This document shows, piece by piece, positions 1 through 11,567 of a stretch of DNA of 64,000 nucleotides; within the stretch, counting starts at the first letter, position 1; every line of letters starts with the position of its first letter. A program made the position numbers and the translations under genes. The DNA comes from Exobasidium rhododendri (lineage: Eukaryota > Basidiomycota > Exobasidiomycetes > Exobasidiales > Exobasidiaceae), in NCBI GenBank assembly GCA_026210745.1, contig CP110631.1, forward strand, positions 2,356,001 through 2,420,000, read 5' to 3'. Under the pieces are notes generated by a model. The model searched no databases. It saw nothing but the letters and a program-made list of their open reading frames with translations, and was not told the origin of the DNA.

Positions 1-77
1 AGTCGAGACAATTATGTGTATCAGCAGGAGCAGTGGTAGGATGACAGTAGCATGTAGAATACGGGACTCCATATCAT

Positions 78-2283
78 TCAATGAGGTATGTCCTCCCATT
101 CTTGCCATCCTCGTCCTACAGTCTTCTTAAGATCTTCGGCGGTGAAATTCTTGGTACCGCTGAAGTAGCCAGAGAAGATCTTGGCATCAATCTGGGAGAA
201 AGAAAATGATGTTAATGAAAGGGGGGCGCTCTTCAGTGTCGCTCTCGAATCACTTACCTCTACCTTTGAGTCTGCCGGAATAAGCTCATCGGGAATCTCG
301 TACCGCTTGTGAATTGGGATGCCCGAGCCGACAATGGCGTCGTACTTTAGATTCGACACTGAAGAAGGGCGAACAAGTAAAGAGTCAGTAATGGATCCCT
401 GTGAACACGATGCTACAAAACCAACGCACTGCTGATCATGCTGAAAGAGAGAAGAAAGGTGGGAGCAATCATTAGCATGACAGGAACATGCCTCTAGCCC
501 CGGGATCGACTCACTTGTCAATCTTGGTGACGCCCAGCCAGTGTAAGACGTCGGGCGGTCCGATGACTTGGAAGCGCATATCCTGCAAATAGGGGATGCA
601 GCGTCAGGGATTGTACTGCAGTCTCTTCGTGGCCAGCATTGTGTCCTCACCTCGACTCCAGCAATATCGATTGTACGCTGAAAGTACATAGCAGCATCGT
701 CGGTTCCTCTCTTTCGCGCATTGTAGACCAGATACTTTGTCACTTCACCCAAGGCTCTGCCCTCTCTGCAAAAGTCGAGAAATTAGCCAGATTGACTCCA
801 CCTAAATGCTGAAGCTAGGTACTCACTTTCCAAAGTAGATGACGATGCCAGATCCTCCCCTCTGCGCAGTCTTGATAGCTTCTTCGACGCCGTAAACCAG
901 GTACGGGCGACAGGTGCATACGTCCGAGGAGAAGACATCGCTCCCACCACACTGATCATGAACTCGGACAGTGGTTTCTTTTGTGGGGTCGCTCATGTGT
1001 TGAGGAGGACCAAAGATGTAGACAGTCAAACCAGCAATGGGCGGTAGGAAGACCTTAAGATCATGACGAGTCAACAATTCTGGGTACATTCCACCTGTAT
1101 CCTCGAACAAAGCTCTTCTGAGTTGACCTTCACTGACTCCAAGCTTCTGCGCTATTCCAGGGAGGAACCAGCATGGCTCTACCGCTGCTTTGCTGCAGTT
1201 GATCTCGATGCCGGGATCGACATCAATCGGTACACCAGGTAAGCGTTCACTCTTGACGACGATTTTGCCATCCAGTGGTATCCGACCTAGCCGAAAAGCT
1301 TCATCAATTTCAGGCATCTTGATGTGTGCTCTTGTCATTGCTGTTGTGATAGATGCAAACACATTAGTCTGTCGAAGTCCCACAGGAGGGCTGCGCTCTC
1401 ATGGCTGTAAATACTCACAGATCGTCGGGCGGATATCTTTGCCCTCCTCAAATTCCTTTCTGAAGAGCTGCGGGGCGAGATGGCCCCAAGGATCCAAAGA
1501 GACGATCTTCCCGGGGGTGAACCAGCTAGGGTTTGGGAGAATATCAAAGGGCGGTTCGGTGTTGGTGTAGTCTGGTCGATGATTAGGATTCAATTTGCCA
1601 ATCGCAACAGCGAGCGCTCGATAGACCGAATAGGCACCACCATAAGCCCCGATAGCGTTTCTGATTTTGATACTGTTAGGATGTCTGCTCGCAATGACTG
1701 GTCCACGCTCGTGAGGACTTTCAGCATACCAATTCAGGGGAACAGGGTGAATTCCACTTTGACCAGGGTATGTGGTGAGAATGACACGACTGCTGTAGTA
1801 GCTTTGCAGTTCATTCCCAGCCGCCTGCACACCCAGATCGGGTGTATCGAGAGGGGTAGGATTGTTTGTTTGTGGTAGAGGTGCAGCTTGCGAAGGTTCG
1901 TTACGAGTGATGCCAAATATAGGAGGACCGAGTGGCTGAGAAGGTGGACTGCTCCCAAAGATTGCAAGTCCTGGTTGAATAGCATCGTGAGGTCGAGTCA
2001 GTGGGCTAAGACCGTTGGATGATATCCTGCGACTATGAGAAGATGGGGAACCAATAGTAGCGGCTCCATGCAGCTGATCGACCTGGGAAGAGTAAGATAC
2101 GTACCGGGCATGTCAGTTACTGATGCGTATATAATCGTCGTCGTACTTTCCTCGCCCTCCTCACTGCTCGAGTAGACTCACCTTCATTTCCAACTGGGCA
2201 TTGCGCAGCTTCATTTCGTTGAGTTCCGCGAGGATCGTGGCAAGGGCCTGGGTCGTCGCCGGGTCACTAGGAGTAGGCGTCAT
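78..2283 (-). CDS. URC1: URC1-type uracil catabolism protein (GTP cyclohydrolase II-like)
   Basis: Homologue of fungal Urc1, a GTP cyclohydrolase II-like protein of the URC route of uracil breakdown (family knowledge). Eight exons (2182-2283, 1419-2082, 827-1340, 651-765, 515-582, 430-440, 258-358, 78-191) sum to 1689 nt, 562 aa. The first about 110 residues look disordered. A cyclohydrolase N-terminal region follows, with a GCHII-type zinc site around residues 383-399: HDQC, then C-x-C in 'SSDVCTC', so all three Cys ligands are kept. The C-terminal end carries the family stretch 'SGIPIHKRYEIPDELIP'. The start is the ATG that opens a 34-residue first exon ending at a GTGAGT donor. An 11 nt microexon at 430-440 is needed to join '..VTKID' to '..SNLKYDAIV' in frame. 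The exact reaction of this family is not settled from sequence. Confidence 0.9.
430..440 (-). other. URC1: 11-nt microexon in URC1
   Basis: On the minus strand this reads CATGATCAGCA, preceded by a pyrimidine-rich TTTCAG acceptor and followed by a GTGCGT donor. It supplies the residues N(split)-M-I-S-M(split). Joining exon 515-582 directly to exon 258-358 would break the frame. With the microexon the total CDS is exactly 563 codons. Confidence 0.85.
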
Positions 2284-2907
2284 GTCGAGAGAGAGAAACA
2301 CCGACCTTGTCAAGATCGCAAGAGGTGAGTTTGACGATGAAGGTGACAGACCAACAAACGTCTAGCAGGTATAGATAATCACCCTTGCCTTTTTAAGGTT
2401 GTCGTCCTTGACGGGCTGATAGGGTAGTTTCGCTTCGCGCCGACTCGCACGGGCTTCCTCTGTCGCCTTCCCACTCAGACCTCTTGGGCTCTGCTGTCCT
2501 GTCTCTGGCCGCCTAATCTTCGCTTGGATGCCTCGACGTTGAGATGGCAGGTTTTATGACGGCTCATGACGCAGTGTCTCTCTGAATCACGTATTGCATG
2601 AGCCCTGCATTGTTCATAGATAACGCTTCTGGATTGATCTATACACGATCTTCCTCAAGTCTGCGCACTCCATCGTTGCCTGCCATCTTGACACTGATGA
2701 AAGCTCGCATGTTCCTCCGACAAAAGTAGAAAAGAAGCCAGAACGCGCCCATCTAACACTCGACCCACTAAGGCGCGTCTTAGACTGCGCGCCCAAACTT
2801 TTGGATTTCGATTTCCCTCGTTGACGAAGCACGCAACCAACACTTTCCACTCCTTCCTTTCACCCACTAGTCCAGCTCACCTTAGCTCTGTCGATTTCAC
2901 AGCTATA
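2284..2907. other. Divergent intergenic region URC1 / RPA3
   Basis: 624 bp between two gene starts pointing away from each other. I see only short open frames with no recognisable protein. It presumably holds both promoters. No clear TATA box seen. Confidence 0.6.
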
Positions 2908-3415
2908 ATGGAAAAACCAACGCCGCTGATCAATTCAGCTATGATGTCTGAATACACGGGTCAAGTCGTCAAGATCGTCGGAAAGCTGCAAAAGGTGGGT
3001 CGACGACAAGTCTTTTCATTGTTTTCTTTTCCAGCCGCTGATTATCCCACCCATTTCCTTCTCTCCTCTTCGTTGCCACTAGATGACAGGCCAGTCACTC
3101 ACAGTCCAAACTTCTGATATGGGCAACATCGAAGTCAAGATAAATCAGAACAATATCGTCTCGAGGGAATCGCAGTACATTGAAGTGGTGGGCAAAGTAG
3201 ACGAGCAGGGAGAGAGTGTGCGAGAGTTTACATGCGTAAATTTGGGTGATTCTCTGGGTAAGTGAAAAGGCTATGGGCAAAGGGGAGGAAAGGCGACCCG
3301 CAAGTATACAGACATTGACACTAGACTTCCTTTCTACGCAGACATGGGATTGGTGGAACACTGCATCCAACTACAGCCTCGCTTCCCACAGATCTTTTCC
3401 GACGCCACACAGTAG
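2908..3415 (+). CDS. RPA3: Replication protein A subunit 3 (RPA14)
   Basis: Smallest subunit of the RPA single-strand DNA-binding heterotrimer, acting in nuclear replication and repair. Three exons (2908-2994, 3083-3257, 3342-3415) total 336 nt, 111 aa, the usual size for the family. Visible family features: the N-terminal 'PTPLINSAMMSEYTGQVVKI' beginning of the OB fold, a middle 'YIEVVGKV' strand, 'NLGDSL', and the C-terminal helix '..VEHCIQLQPRFPQIF' used in trimerisation. The start is the only ATG that places the conserved PTP motif at residue 4. It lies tail-to-tail with the Artemis-like gene, with about 157 bp between the stops. Confidence 0.9.
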
Positions 3416-3572
3416 AAAAGATGAGAAAGGCAAGGAAAAGGGGTGAGGCGAACCTTCCACCACTCCTGTACATTATTTTGGGATTCTTTAAGCATGATTC
3501 TGGTGATGTGATAGTACAGGATGCGTTTATGATGCGATGCTATGCGATACATTTGCGACTACTACACAAATC

Positions 3573-6324
3573 TCAATGACTTCCTCTGATCTCCTCTCGA
3601 AGGTGTCTCAAAACGACTCTGCCTCGATGCGGTAAGGACGCATTTCTGGTGGCGTAGATCGATTTGAGTGACTGATAAGCTTCCAAGAAGTTGACCTTTT
3701 CCCAGCACAACATTGCTTTGCCTCTTCTGCTCCGAACAGCGGCTCCTATCAGATTTAGCTGGCTCGAAAAGCGGTTCATATCGGTCGGCTCTACATGCTG
3801 CCACTCCGACATGATTCTGCTGTATACGCGCTCTCCTCTTGGTCTCGTTGCCTTGAAGATTATGTTCCTCTGCGACTCCCGTAGCTGCATTTCTAAATTC
3901 GCAAAGAAGTCGTCTCGATCTTCGTCAAGCGAGATTGCCACATTCTCCTGATCTTCTTCGGTTGTATCCTCGAAACAATGATCACCCTCAGACCCTGCTC
4001 CACGTGTGACTTTGACGAGCTCAACATCTTCTTCTCGACCTTCAATAAGGCCACCATTCATCTCTTGAGAAGCGACTTTCTCGTCCAATCGATGCAACAA
4101 TCTTGCTGCTGAGCCTAGTTGAAAAGGTGAAATTGATTCTTGGAGCGACTTTGCTCGATTGGGTGGCGTATTCAGGCCTTCACATGTGGTGGTGTTTAGG
4201 GTAGGTGTTGATTCCATGTCTCTTTCTACCATTAACAAAGAGGTCTTTGACGTTTCTTCGGCTGCGTATTTGACCACAGAGCTACTTTCACCCTCCCACG
4301 CAGGTATGGCTAGACCCAACTCCTTTAGAAGCGCTTCTTCACTTTGCTTGGCCAGATCGGGTCTCATTTTTCGAACCGCTTTCCACGCCAACTCTGGTCG
4401 ATAGCGGGAAGGATTCCGAATCCTCCAGCCTAAGAACATCGAGGCATATGCGAGATATCGAGATGCCAATTCTACAGTCAACGCGGGTCCCAAAGTTTCC
4501 TTGTCTTTCTTCTCGGGTGAGACGGACCCCTTCTCCATCGCTGCTCTACGCATAGCCGGTGTCAAGAATGGTGATGTGATGTTGGCAGCGTATCTTCCCT
4601 TCTCGTTCCAAGGTCCTGATGCAGGAGCCAGGGACGATGCAACAATACTCTGATTAGAGGCAGGACCTTCTTCCGCATCCATAGCCTCCCTTGCAATTCG
4701 ATCTGTGTCCGGCCTAGACCTTCCTCTCAAAGTAGACTTGAAGCGTCGCACTTGCTGGAAGAACGCTTCATCGTCCATCTCGTCTCCTTCTTTCAGTGAT
4801 TCTGACCAAGCTTCACTGCAGGTCTTCCATTCCGCTGCGTCGATTCTACCTTTCGACCCCATCAACGATCTTTGTCGATCAGTTTCGTCTTTGCAACCGC
4901 ACAGTGTCAATCGCTGACTTATTTGTGCCAATATAAATCGTGCTGGACAATGAGCAGTATTTGCTGTCACTTTGACAGGTTGAAGTTTACGAATCATGGC
5001 AAAGATCTCACGGAGCGGTGAATGGCGTTGCAAGGGAAGAGGAATCTTCTGTGGCCAAGGGCATTCTTGACGCCTCGCTTGTCGAATTCTCTTGAGTAGG
5101 TCCTCCTTGATCGACCTCCAATCGGACGCATCCATCCCTTCATTTGCCTCGATTCTTACATCACACGACTCAATGCACGCCTCTTCTTCACAAGCACAGA
5201 ATCGACCGCAATCGTTCTTGTCTGTAGCTCCCATATTCCAAAGATCATCAAAGGTCGGATCGTGTGCCATCAATTGATACAGATTCTTCTTATACCGATC
5301 CATATGAATCTTGCCCTCGTCACCCTCAGGAAAAGCTTTAGAGAGACTGATGAGAAATTCCTCGTATCCAGACGTCCAACAGCCGATGTACACTCGCGTC
5401 GAGCGTGGAAAGAGCCGAAGGATTTGGATCACATCAAGTATTGCTTCCGACTTCGTCAAGGGAACACCAGAATCGAGCAGTCTTTCTGTGTCGAGGTAAA
5501 TGTTAGACAGACGAGGCTTTGCGACAAACTTTTGACAGCGTTCAATAGAGTCACTTTCACCACCCTCGAAAGGCTGACCATCTTTCCTATTCTCGGGAGA
5601 TATGGGTATATGGAAGTGCTGCAAAGAAAGACGGCATAGATGGCTTTTGGTCAAAAGAGCTTGTATAAATTGCTCTTCCGCTCGCATGTCGCCTGTATGC
5701 AGTATAGCACCACGTTCGCCTTCGATCAGGAACATCGTACTACCTGGCATGTGATTGGCGCAGAGTAGCGTCAGACGAATGGATGTTCTGGCAGTATACG
5801 GAAGTACTATCGGAGAATTGAAAGACAGTGAATGCTGTTTTCAAATCGTGCAAGGTTGTTGCATTTCAGTGAGTGCCGAGGGCAAAGAAGCTCGACACAT
5901 TCGATTGGCGACTCACCAGTAGATCCCAGCTTCCCGCACTAGATTTTCCCGCCTCTCTTTCCAGTACTTGACACTCCTTTTGACTTTTTCTTAGCATCCG
6001 ATAAGGGCATTTCTTCATCGCTAAGCCAGCATCGAAGCGTTGTCTATCAACCTTTCTCTCCATTGCTAACAGCAGCCTCTTTGTGACGTCGGAGCAGAAG
6101 ATCGGCGCACTTTGCCGAGATAGGCTGCTGAGCCCAGCAAGATGATCGGTATGAGGATGTGATAAAAGCGAGAGATGGGGCTGACTGAAGTGCGTTGCTT
6201 CTGAAGGCAAGTCATCCAGTGAAGTCGTGGGTAAAGAAGGCGGTAGAAGGGGCAACTTTGAAGTAAAATTGTCGACTCTAATCAAAGGGTACTCTTCCAG
6301 GAAGCCAGAATGCATCGGCGCCAT
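3573..6324 (-). CDS. Artemis/SNM1-type metallo-beta-lactamase DNA-repair nuclease
   Basis: Two exons (5917-6324, 3573-5834), 889 aa. The N-terminus '..EEYPLIRVDNF..' and the metal-binding 'LSHPHTDHLAGL' (HxHxDH) resemble Artemis (DCLRE1C) more than Pso2. Exon 2 continues with 'LLCANHMPGSTMFLIEG', 'ILHTGDMRAEEQF' and a DRMBL-like part ('RHSPLREIF', 'HCPARFILAQIS'). The family comprises 5'-exonucleases/endonucleases that open hairpins or process crosslinks and end-joining breaks. The C-terminal half (about residues 480-889) is low-complexity and probably disordered. The start is the ATG of 'MAPMHSG'; the further upstream in-frame codon is only GTG. Whether it works in end joining (Artemis) or crosslink repair (Pso2) cannot be told from sequence. 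Confidence 0.85.
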
Positions 6325-6880
6325 TGTGCGCAGGTCGTTCACCTTCCAGGCTCGAGCCTTTGTACGTATGTCACCTTGTCATGCTGCCGAACTCTCCGCA
6401 TGAGCGGGGAAATTGTACTGTCACAGTTCTCACGTCGTCACGCAACATCCTTTTCCTCGGAAAACCTCTACGCCGGCACAGAGAAGATTTGCACTGGGCG
6501 CGAATGGAACGCGTGTTGCCTTCGTCTTTCAGATTACGACGTGTCTTACTAAACGTCAGAGAGTGGAGTATAGAGGGGGGAATAAATGGAATAGAAACAC
6601 AGATTTGGCACTTGAAGATGGTGGATGTAGTATTGTGTAGCGTCTGGAGGCCCCGACAAACCTTGAGGAAAGATTAAGTGCAGTCTCTACAAATCTGAAA
6701 TTAAGTAATTCCTCCGATAGACAGTGTAATGCAGCAGCGAGAATAAGATTTACCACATCCAAGGGAAGAGCTTTTGGCGTAGCAAAAAGCTTCGACTGAA
6801 ATCACCCTTATCTGAGCTTCTAGAGGAACAATTTTTTCTGCCCCTCGTCTCTTCCTTCTTCGAAAAGCGGAAATCTCAAC
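6325..6880. other. Divergent intergenic region nuclease / membrane protein
   Basis: 556 bp between divergent starts. No convincing coding exon or RNA gene seen; presumed promoters for both neighbours. Confidence 0.5.
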
Positions 6881-8005
6881 ATGGGGGTGCCTCACCAAGC
6901 AATCTCTGCCGTCGCTGCTCTCGATGCGGTCACCGCCGTCGTTGGGTCTGTCTACTTGGGTGTCATTCCTCTCCCTCAACTACTCACACCTCTGGGCTCC
7001 GAGCCGACGTTCATGTCATCCTTCTTCGATCATCTTCGAAATTCGCCCATCAACATAGCCTCGCATTCAACTCTACCAGACTACTCGAATCCGAGGCATC
7101 TGCTGTTGACCATCCTGCTTGTTTGCCTGGCACGGTGCTCTATCATCTTCTTGATATGGAACAGTGTCAAGAACGGAATTCAAGCAGGCAGAGTGAGGGC
7201 TCAGTCGGAAGATTATTCTGGTCGAGCTATTGGCTACTCGATCGTATGCATCGTGAGTGTAGACATCTTTGTTTTGCATAAGGGAAAAGGAGAAGTATGA
7301 AAGCTAACGTTGCGTCTATGGCTGCACCAGATTTCTATTCTCTTCAATCTGTCGACGCTCAACGTCCTCTTTCAATCTCGTGGTGCACCTCCCAATTCAC
7401 GAGTGTCGACCATACTCATGCACTTGTCAACGAGCTCTTTGGCGGCTGAACAGCTCATGATCAGCGCAGCTGAATGGTTACTCTTCCTCCTGGTCGTTGC
7501 GACGAACGGACTCAACTCTGGACCAAACATCCAAGAAGTACGTGCACCCACCACGCCTGCTGGACCACCTGTCCTTATTGCAACAGCCAGTGCCGAAGAG
7601 GATGCTGCGGCAGTCGCAAGAACCAACGAAGCAGTAGGCATCGCAGAGCCAGCAATCAACAGTACTAAAAGCTACGGCTCGTTGACTGATTCGATCACTG
7701 CAAGGACCCCCGTTGCTGTTATGGAGAGTGCGCCAGCCGAGACAGCGCAACAAGGTCACACTCCGCACGAGCCGTCCCTCACAAATACCTCGAATGAAAG
7801 TGCCGATATGGATGCCGCTGAGCCTTTGACAAGTAGCGATATCGTTGACATGCCAAAGGATCGAAGAACTAGCATGGCCGATGCTAGAGAACGACTATTT
7901 CGAGCTCGCGAGAATGGCAAAGTTCGCCGAAGAAGTCTGTGGAAAAAGTTCAGAGGAAAAGGAAAGGACGGTGAAGAAAGCGAATCGCAGAGTATTGCCA
8001 GGTAG
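6881..8005 (+). CDS. Hypothetical multi-pass membrane protein
   Basis: Function not recognised. Two exons (6881-7252, 7331-8005) give 348 aa. Hydrophobic segments are visible at about residues 8-32 ('ISAVAALDAVTAVVGSVYLG'), 73-93 ('LLLTILLVCLARCSIIFLIW'), 118-135 ('YSIVCIISILFNLST') and 165-180 ('EWLLFLLVVATNG'), so four membrane spans are likely. The C-terminal half is hydrophilic, rich in Ala, Glu, Thr and Ser, and ends in a basic stretch ('RRRSLWKKFRGKGKDG'), probably cytosolic. The splice site falls inside the third hydrophobic segment and keeps the frame. It is tail-to-tail with the zinc transporter. Probably a lineage-restricted fungal membrane protein. Confidence 0.75.
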
Positions 8006-8230
8006 TGAGAGTCCAGGTCGAAAAGGGAGAAAGAATTTACGCTATTATAGTGATACCTGCTCTGATTTGCCCACTGTACTACGATACCCACCCTTTCGTG
8101 CTTCATCTCCTCTCCTTGTGTTGCTCTACCTTTGATGAATTTGCAGACGCTGAACAGATACCACACTTATAAATACAAGCATATGAGAGAGGGGAGAAGA
8201 TAGCACAATGTGTGTTGATACAGGCACACC

Positions 8231-9789
8231 TCAATGACTGTGACCCGTGATACTTTGCAGTGTCTTTGGTAATATAGTTCCCAGCAGAAAAACTGCCACC
8301 CTTCCGGTTCTGCCCAAGATCTGTTTTGGTTTTGCTTCTGTCGAGGGGTGTCGATGATTATGATGGAGATGCAGAGCAGTGCTTGCATCTTTGTCTCCTT
8401 CGTCAAAATCAGCCGAAGCAGAGGCCAACTCTTGGACGGCGTGCATGGCGACAAATATGAACGTTCCTGCACTGAAAGTTAAAGCGACTCCGATATGGCT
8501 AGAGGAGATGCTGTCACCCGAGTCAGCTGTCAGAACAACAGAAAGAAAAAGGTAGGCTAGAAGTGATAAGGCGACAGTGAGTAAGATTTACAACATCGAA
8601 GAAAGGACCACCCTTCCCACTTACTGGTAATGGCACCAATAGGTGTCGACATGCTGAACAGTAGTATGGCCTTGCGGATATCTCGCTTATGTAGTCTCTG
8701 TCCCATCAGCAAGGTACACAGTCCAAACGCGGCAGGCTGAGCGATACGACGACATGACGAAGGTGTTAATTCCACTGCAGTCGCCGTAGATCTATGCCAA
8801 CGTACTCACTGCCTTGTGGATCATGATCGCAAACAGAACAATGAATTTCAGACTCTCGTCCGAACTACCTGCACTGGCTCCCATCGCTATCCCGTCGGCA
8901 GCAGCGTGTATGACTAGGCCAGCGATGCTAGCGAAAGCTCCTCTCAGTCCTCGACTCTGATTCACCGCCGTGCCTTCTCTTTCTCCTGCATCTGGCGCTC
9001 TTCTTCCAGAACTATTTTGATCGTGAAGGGAAGACCTCGATGGATCGCCTAGCAATGGCGAGACCTGGTCATGATCTAGAGGCATCTGTTCAGGACTGCT
9101 CTCAGTAGTGCTTGGTTGCTTTCCTGACTTGTCTACTTCGGCAGATGCGGCATTTTGTTGGACTTTGGCGATGCTCAGTGAGGAAGCACGAGTCAGTCGA
9201 AGTGCCTCCGGACGATGCGATGGAATATATGATCGATTCCTGTGTGGTTCACAATCGGATGTTGGCGACTGTGAGCTCGACGAGGCATGTGCTCCTGGTG
9301 CTGCAATTTGGTCAATTCTGACATCGATAGGAAAAGGTGAGAATGTGAAGAAATCGAGAAACATCATCCCACACGCATCACTCACAAGAACATGACCAAG
9401 AATCCACCAAGCAATGCATACCCCATCAACGACTCTGGACTTTGCTCATGATTGTGAGCGTCGTGTCCATGCTCGTCGGCCCTGACTTTCATCATGTTCC
9501 ATGCCCAATTACCCGCTGTAGCTGACGCTGTATTCCTCCTCATGGCATGGTGATGTTCTTGCTCTGGTTCAGCTTTGAAGAGTGCGCTGACACCCTCAGG
9601 TAGAACGACAGTCATACTTGCACCTACAAGCAGCCCAGCGCCCATCACTTCCAAGACCCGTAGCTTGGTCTTGGAGAGCGGCAAGTGAAGAGGAATCGTG
9701 CCACAGAGTAGTGTTCCTAGCAGCATCCCAATCGACTGTAAGATCAGTGAGATCAGGGGTGACGATGCAAGAGAAGAGGCCACAGACAT
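8231..9789 (-). CDS. ZIP-family metal transporter, SLC39A9/ATX2 type
   Basis: Zn/Mn transporter of the ZIP family, nearest to animal ZIP9 and yeast Golgi Atx2, so probably a Golgi or secretory-pathway membrane protein. Four exons. Family signatures: 'GAGLLVGASMTVVLPEG' in TM2, the binuclear metal-centre motif 'HAAADGIAMGA' in TM4, 'IMIHKA'+'PAAFGL' across an exon junction in TM5, and 'LTFSAGTFIFVAMH' near the end. A long loop between TM3 and TM4 is rich in Ser, Gln and acidic residues, with His-rich patches ('DEHGHDAHNH', 'EHHHA') that may bind metal. A second His-rich stretch ('LHLHHNHRH') lies before the last TM. The protein ends '..ITGHSH'. The start ATG precedes TM1 directly. Confidence 0.9.
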
Positions 9790-10045
9790 GCTGGGCTGCT
9801 GTTCTTGTGGTGTGACTCTCCAGAGGAGGAAGTACGGGAAACGTTAGACGAATGAGTACACGATCAAGATGCAAAGGAAGGCTTGCTCCATTGAGTTTAA
9901 CCCTTAAACGCGTATTCTACGTGAGGGTCTAAATCATGGTAAGCATGCAAGGGAACTTGGGCAATCTCAAGCGTGCGGCATCGTCACACTCGGCAGGGCC
10001 ATGGGGTATGGGATACTATCAATTATCACACTGTACAATGCCATC

Positions 10046-11170
10046 TCAAAGCCCATAGCTCTTGAGCTTGTCGACGACGCCCTGTCTTGCTTCTTTCGTC
10101 GCTACATTCTTCGAGATGTCATATCTCTTTAGCGTAGGTCCAAATAAGTTGACCTCTCCACCTCGCAAGTATCTACCACCTTCCGCATGAGTATGCAGGT
10201 AGAACGGCACTTCTGCGTATTGTTCAGCAGAAGGTAAGACGTAAGAGGCCAGAGAGGCTACTTGAGGGATCGGGAAAGGGAATCCAGAATTGGCTGCTGA
10301 CTTGGTTCCAACAATCCCAGGGAAGAGGTGAGATATGGTAAGATTGGGATATTGCTCTGCCCAGTGCTGCAGAGCCAAGCCATTGTCAGCACATGAGCAT
10401 CTATTGGGACTAAAAGCTTGGCACATCCTCCGACTTACCTGAGTGAAGGCGTCAATTACACTAGAATCCCTCTGGCCTGACACAGGGATTTTCAAAGGGC
10501 CGAACATGGACCAGGTCTTCTTTGCCTCTTTCAACTCGAGGTCATCTAGAGAGAGAGGGGTACTGCTTCCACCTCCTGGCGCAGCAACTATACAGACTGC
10601 TCGCTTTATGGTGCCCGACTCTAGGAGTGAGTTGGCAAGACCAAATCGGGACAGGCATTGGACGGCAAAGTGTGAATCGATGCCTTTGGGGGTGTTGGGT
10701 GCATTCCCAGTCGGTGGACCACCTGTCAAGTGAAAGAAGGAGAAAGATAAGTTCGTGTGAGTGGCCTATTTGTCTTGTAAAGCAAAAGAAAATGCGCCTG
10801 ATTTACCCTGTGTCTCAAACAACCAGTCGATGCCTTCCTTGCCTGAACGTTTCCTGACGTCCTCAGCCACCCGCTTGATTTCTTCCACATCGCTAAGGTC
10901 TGCCTGGAAGAAAGCATGATCGACATCGCTGTCTTCTTGCTCGATCTTACGCCTTCTTGCTGCCTCTAATGAAGCCTGATGGAGCTTCTTCACTATCTCA
11001 ACACCTCTTTCTTCCGATCGTCCAACAACCCATACTGTCGCACCGGCTAGTGCAAACCTCAAGGCGATCCCTGCTCCTATTCCTTGCGTCCCTCCAGCAA
11101 CGAGCACTCGATTGGAGGTCTGTAGGTGATCAACGTCTTTATTCGAGTTGATAAACTTCCCAAAGTACAT
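10046..11170 (-). CDS. Short-chain dehydrogenase/reductase-like protein lacking the YxxxK pair
   Basis: Rossmann-fold SDR-like protein, 322 aa, three exons (10807-11170, 10439-10722, 10046-10366). The nucleotide-binding motif 'GGTQGIGAG' is at residues 26-34, and 'VVGRSEERG' follows beta-2. The usual NNAG is replaced by 'TQGGPPTG' (about 120-127). Where YxxxK is expected, before the helix '..VIDAFTQ', the sequence is 'GQRDS' (204-208), so both Tyr and Lys are missing. The C-terminus has the SDR-like '..ISHLFPGIVGTK'. Fungi have SDR groups with 'TQGGPP' at this place (recollection), so this may be a divergent subfamily using other residues or a non-catalytic binder. The second intron is 72 nt and stop-free in frame, so it can be mis-annotated as coding. 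Confidence 0.8.
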
Positions 11171-11567
11171 TGCGACAGGTGGTGAGATGTAAAAAGCGTC
11201 TCGAAGTGATGCTTAGGCAAGGGACGGCGGCCTTTAAACGTGAGGAAAACGTCCCTCGTCGTAGTCATCTAAAACAACCGTGCCTCAAACAGCAATGCAC
11301 GGGCCAGCTGCAGGATAGATCTCCAAGCCGCTGACACGGCCCTCGACTTTCGCCGTAAGTGGGGAACCGCTCGGAATCCTGCTTGCAATAGAGAGAACAA
11401 GCCGCTGCCACCGCCGCCAAGAAATCATTGCACATCCCGCAAGCTCGGCCCATTATACATAATATTTCAGTTGATGTTTTAATATGGTACAACACTTCAG
11501 GAATTGAACGGCCGAGTCCACAAGCTCTGACTGCCCGCCCCCCCTTCTGTTGCTTCTACATTCTTCT
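11171..11567. other. Intergenic region upstream of the SDR-like gene
   Basis: 397 bp between the SDR start and the 3' end of the next minus-strand gene. It contains the SDR promoter and the hydrolase 3' flank. No further gene seen. Confidence 0.5.
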
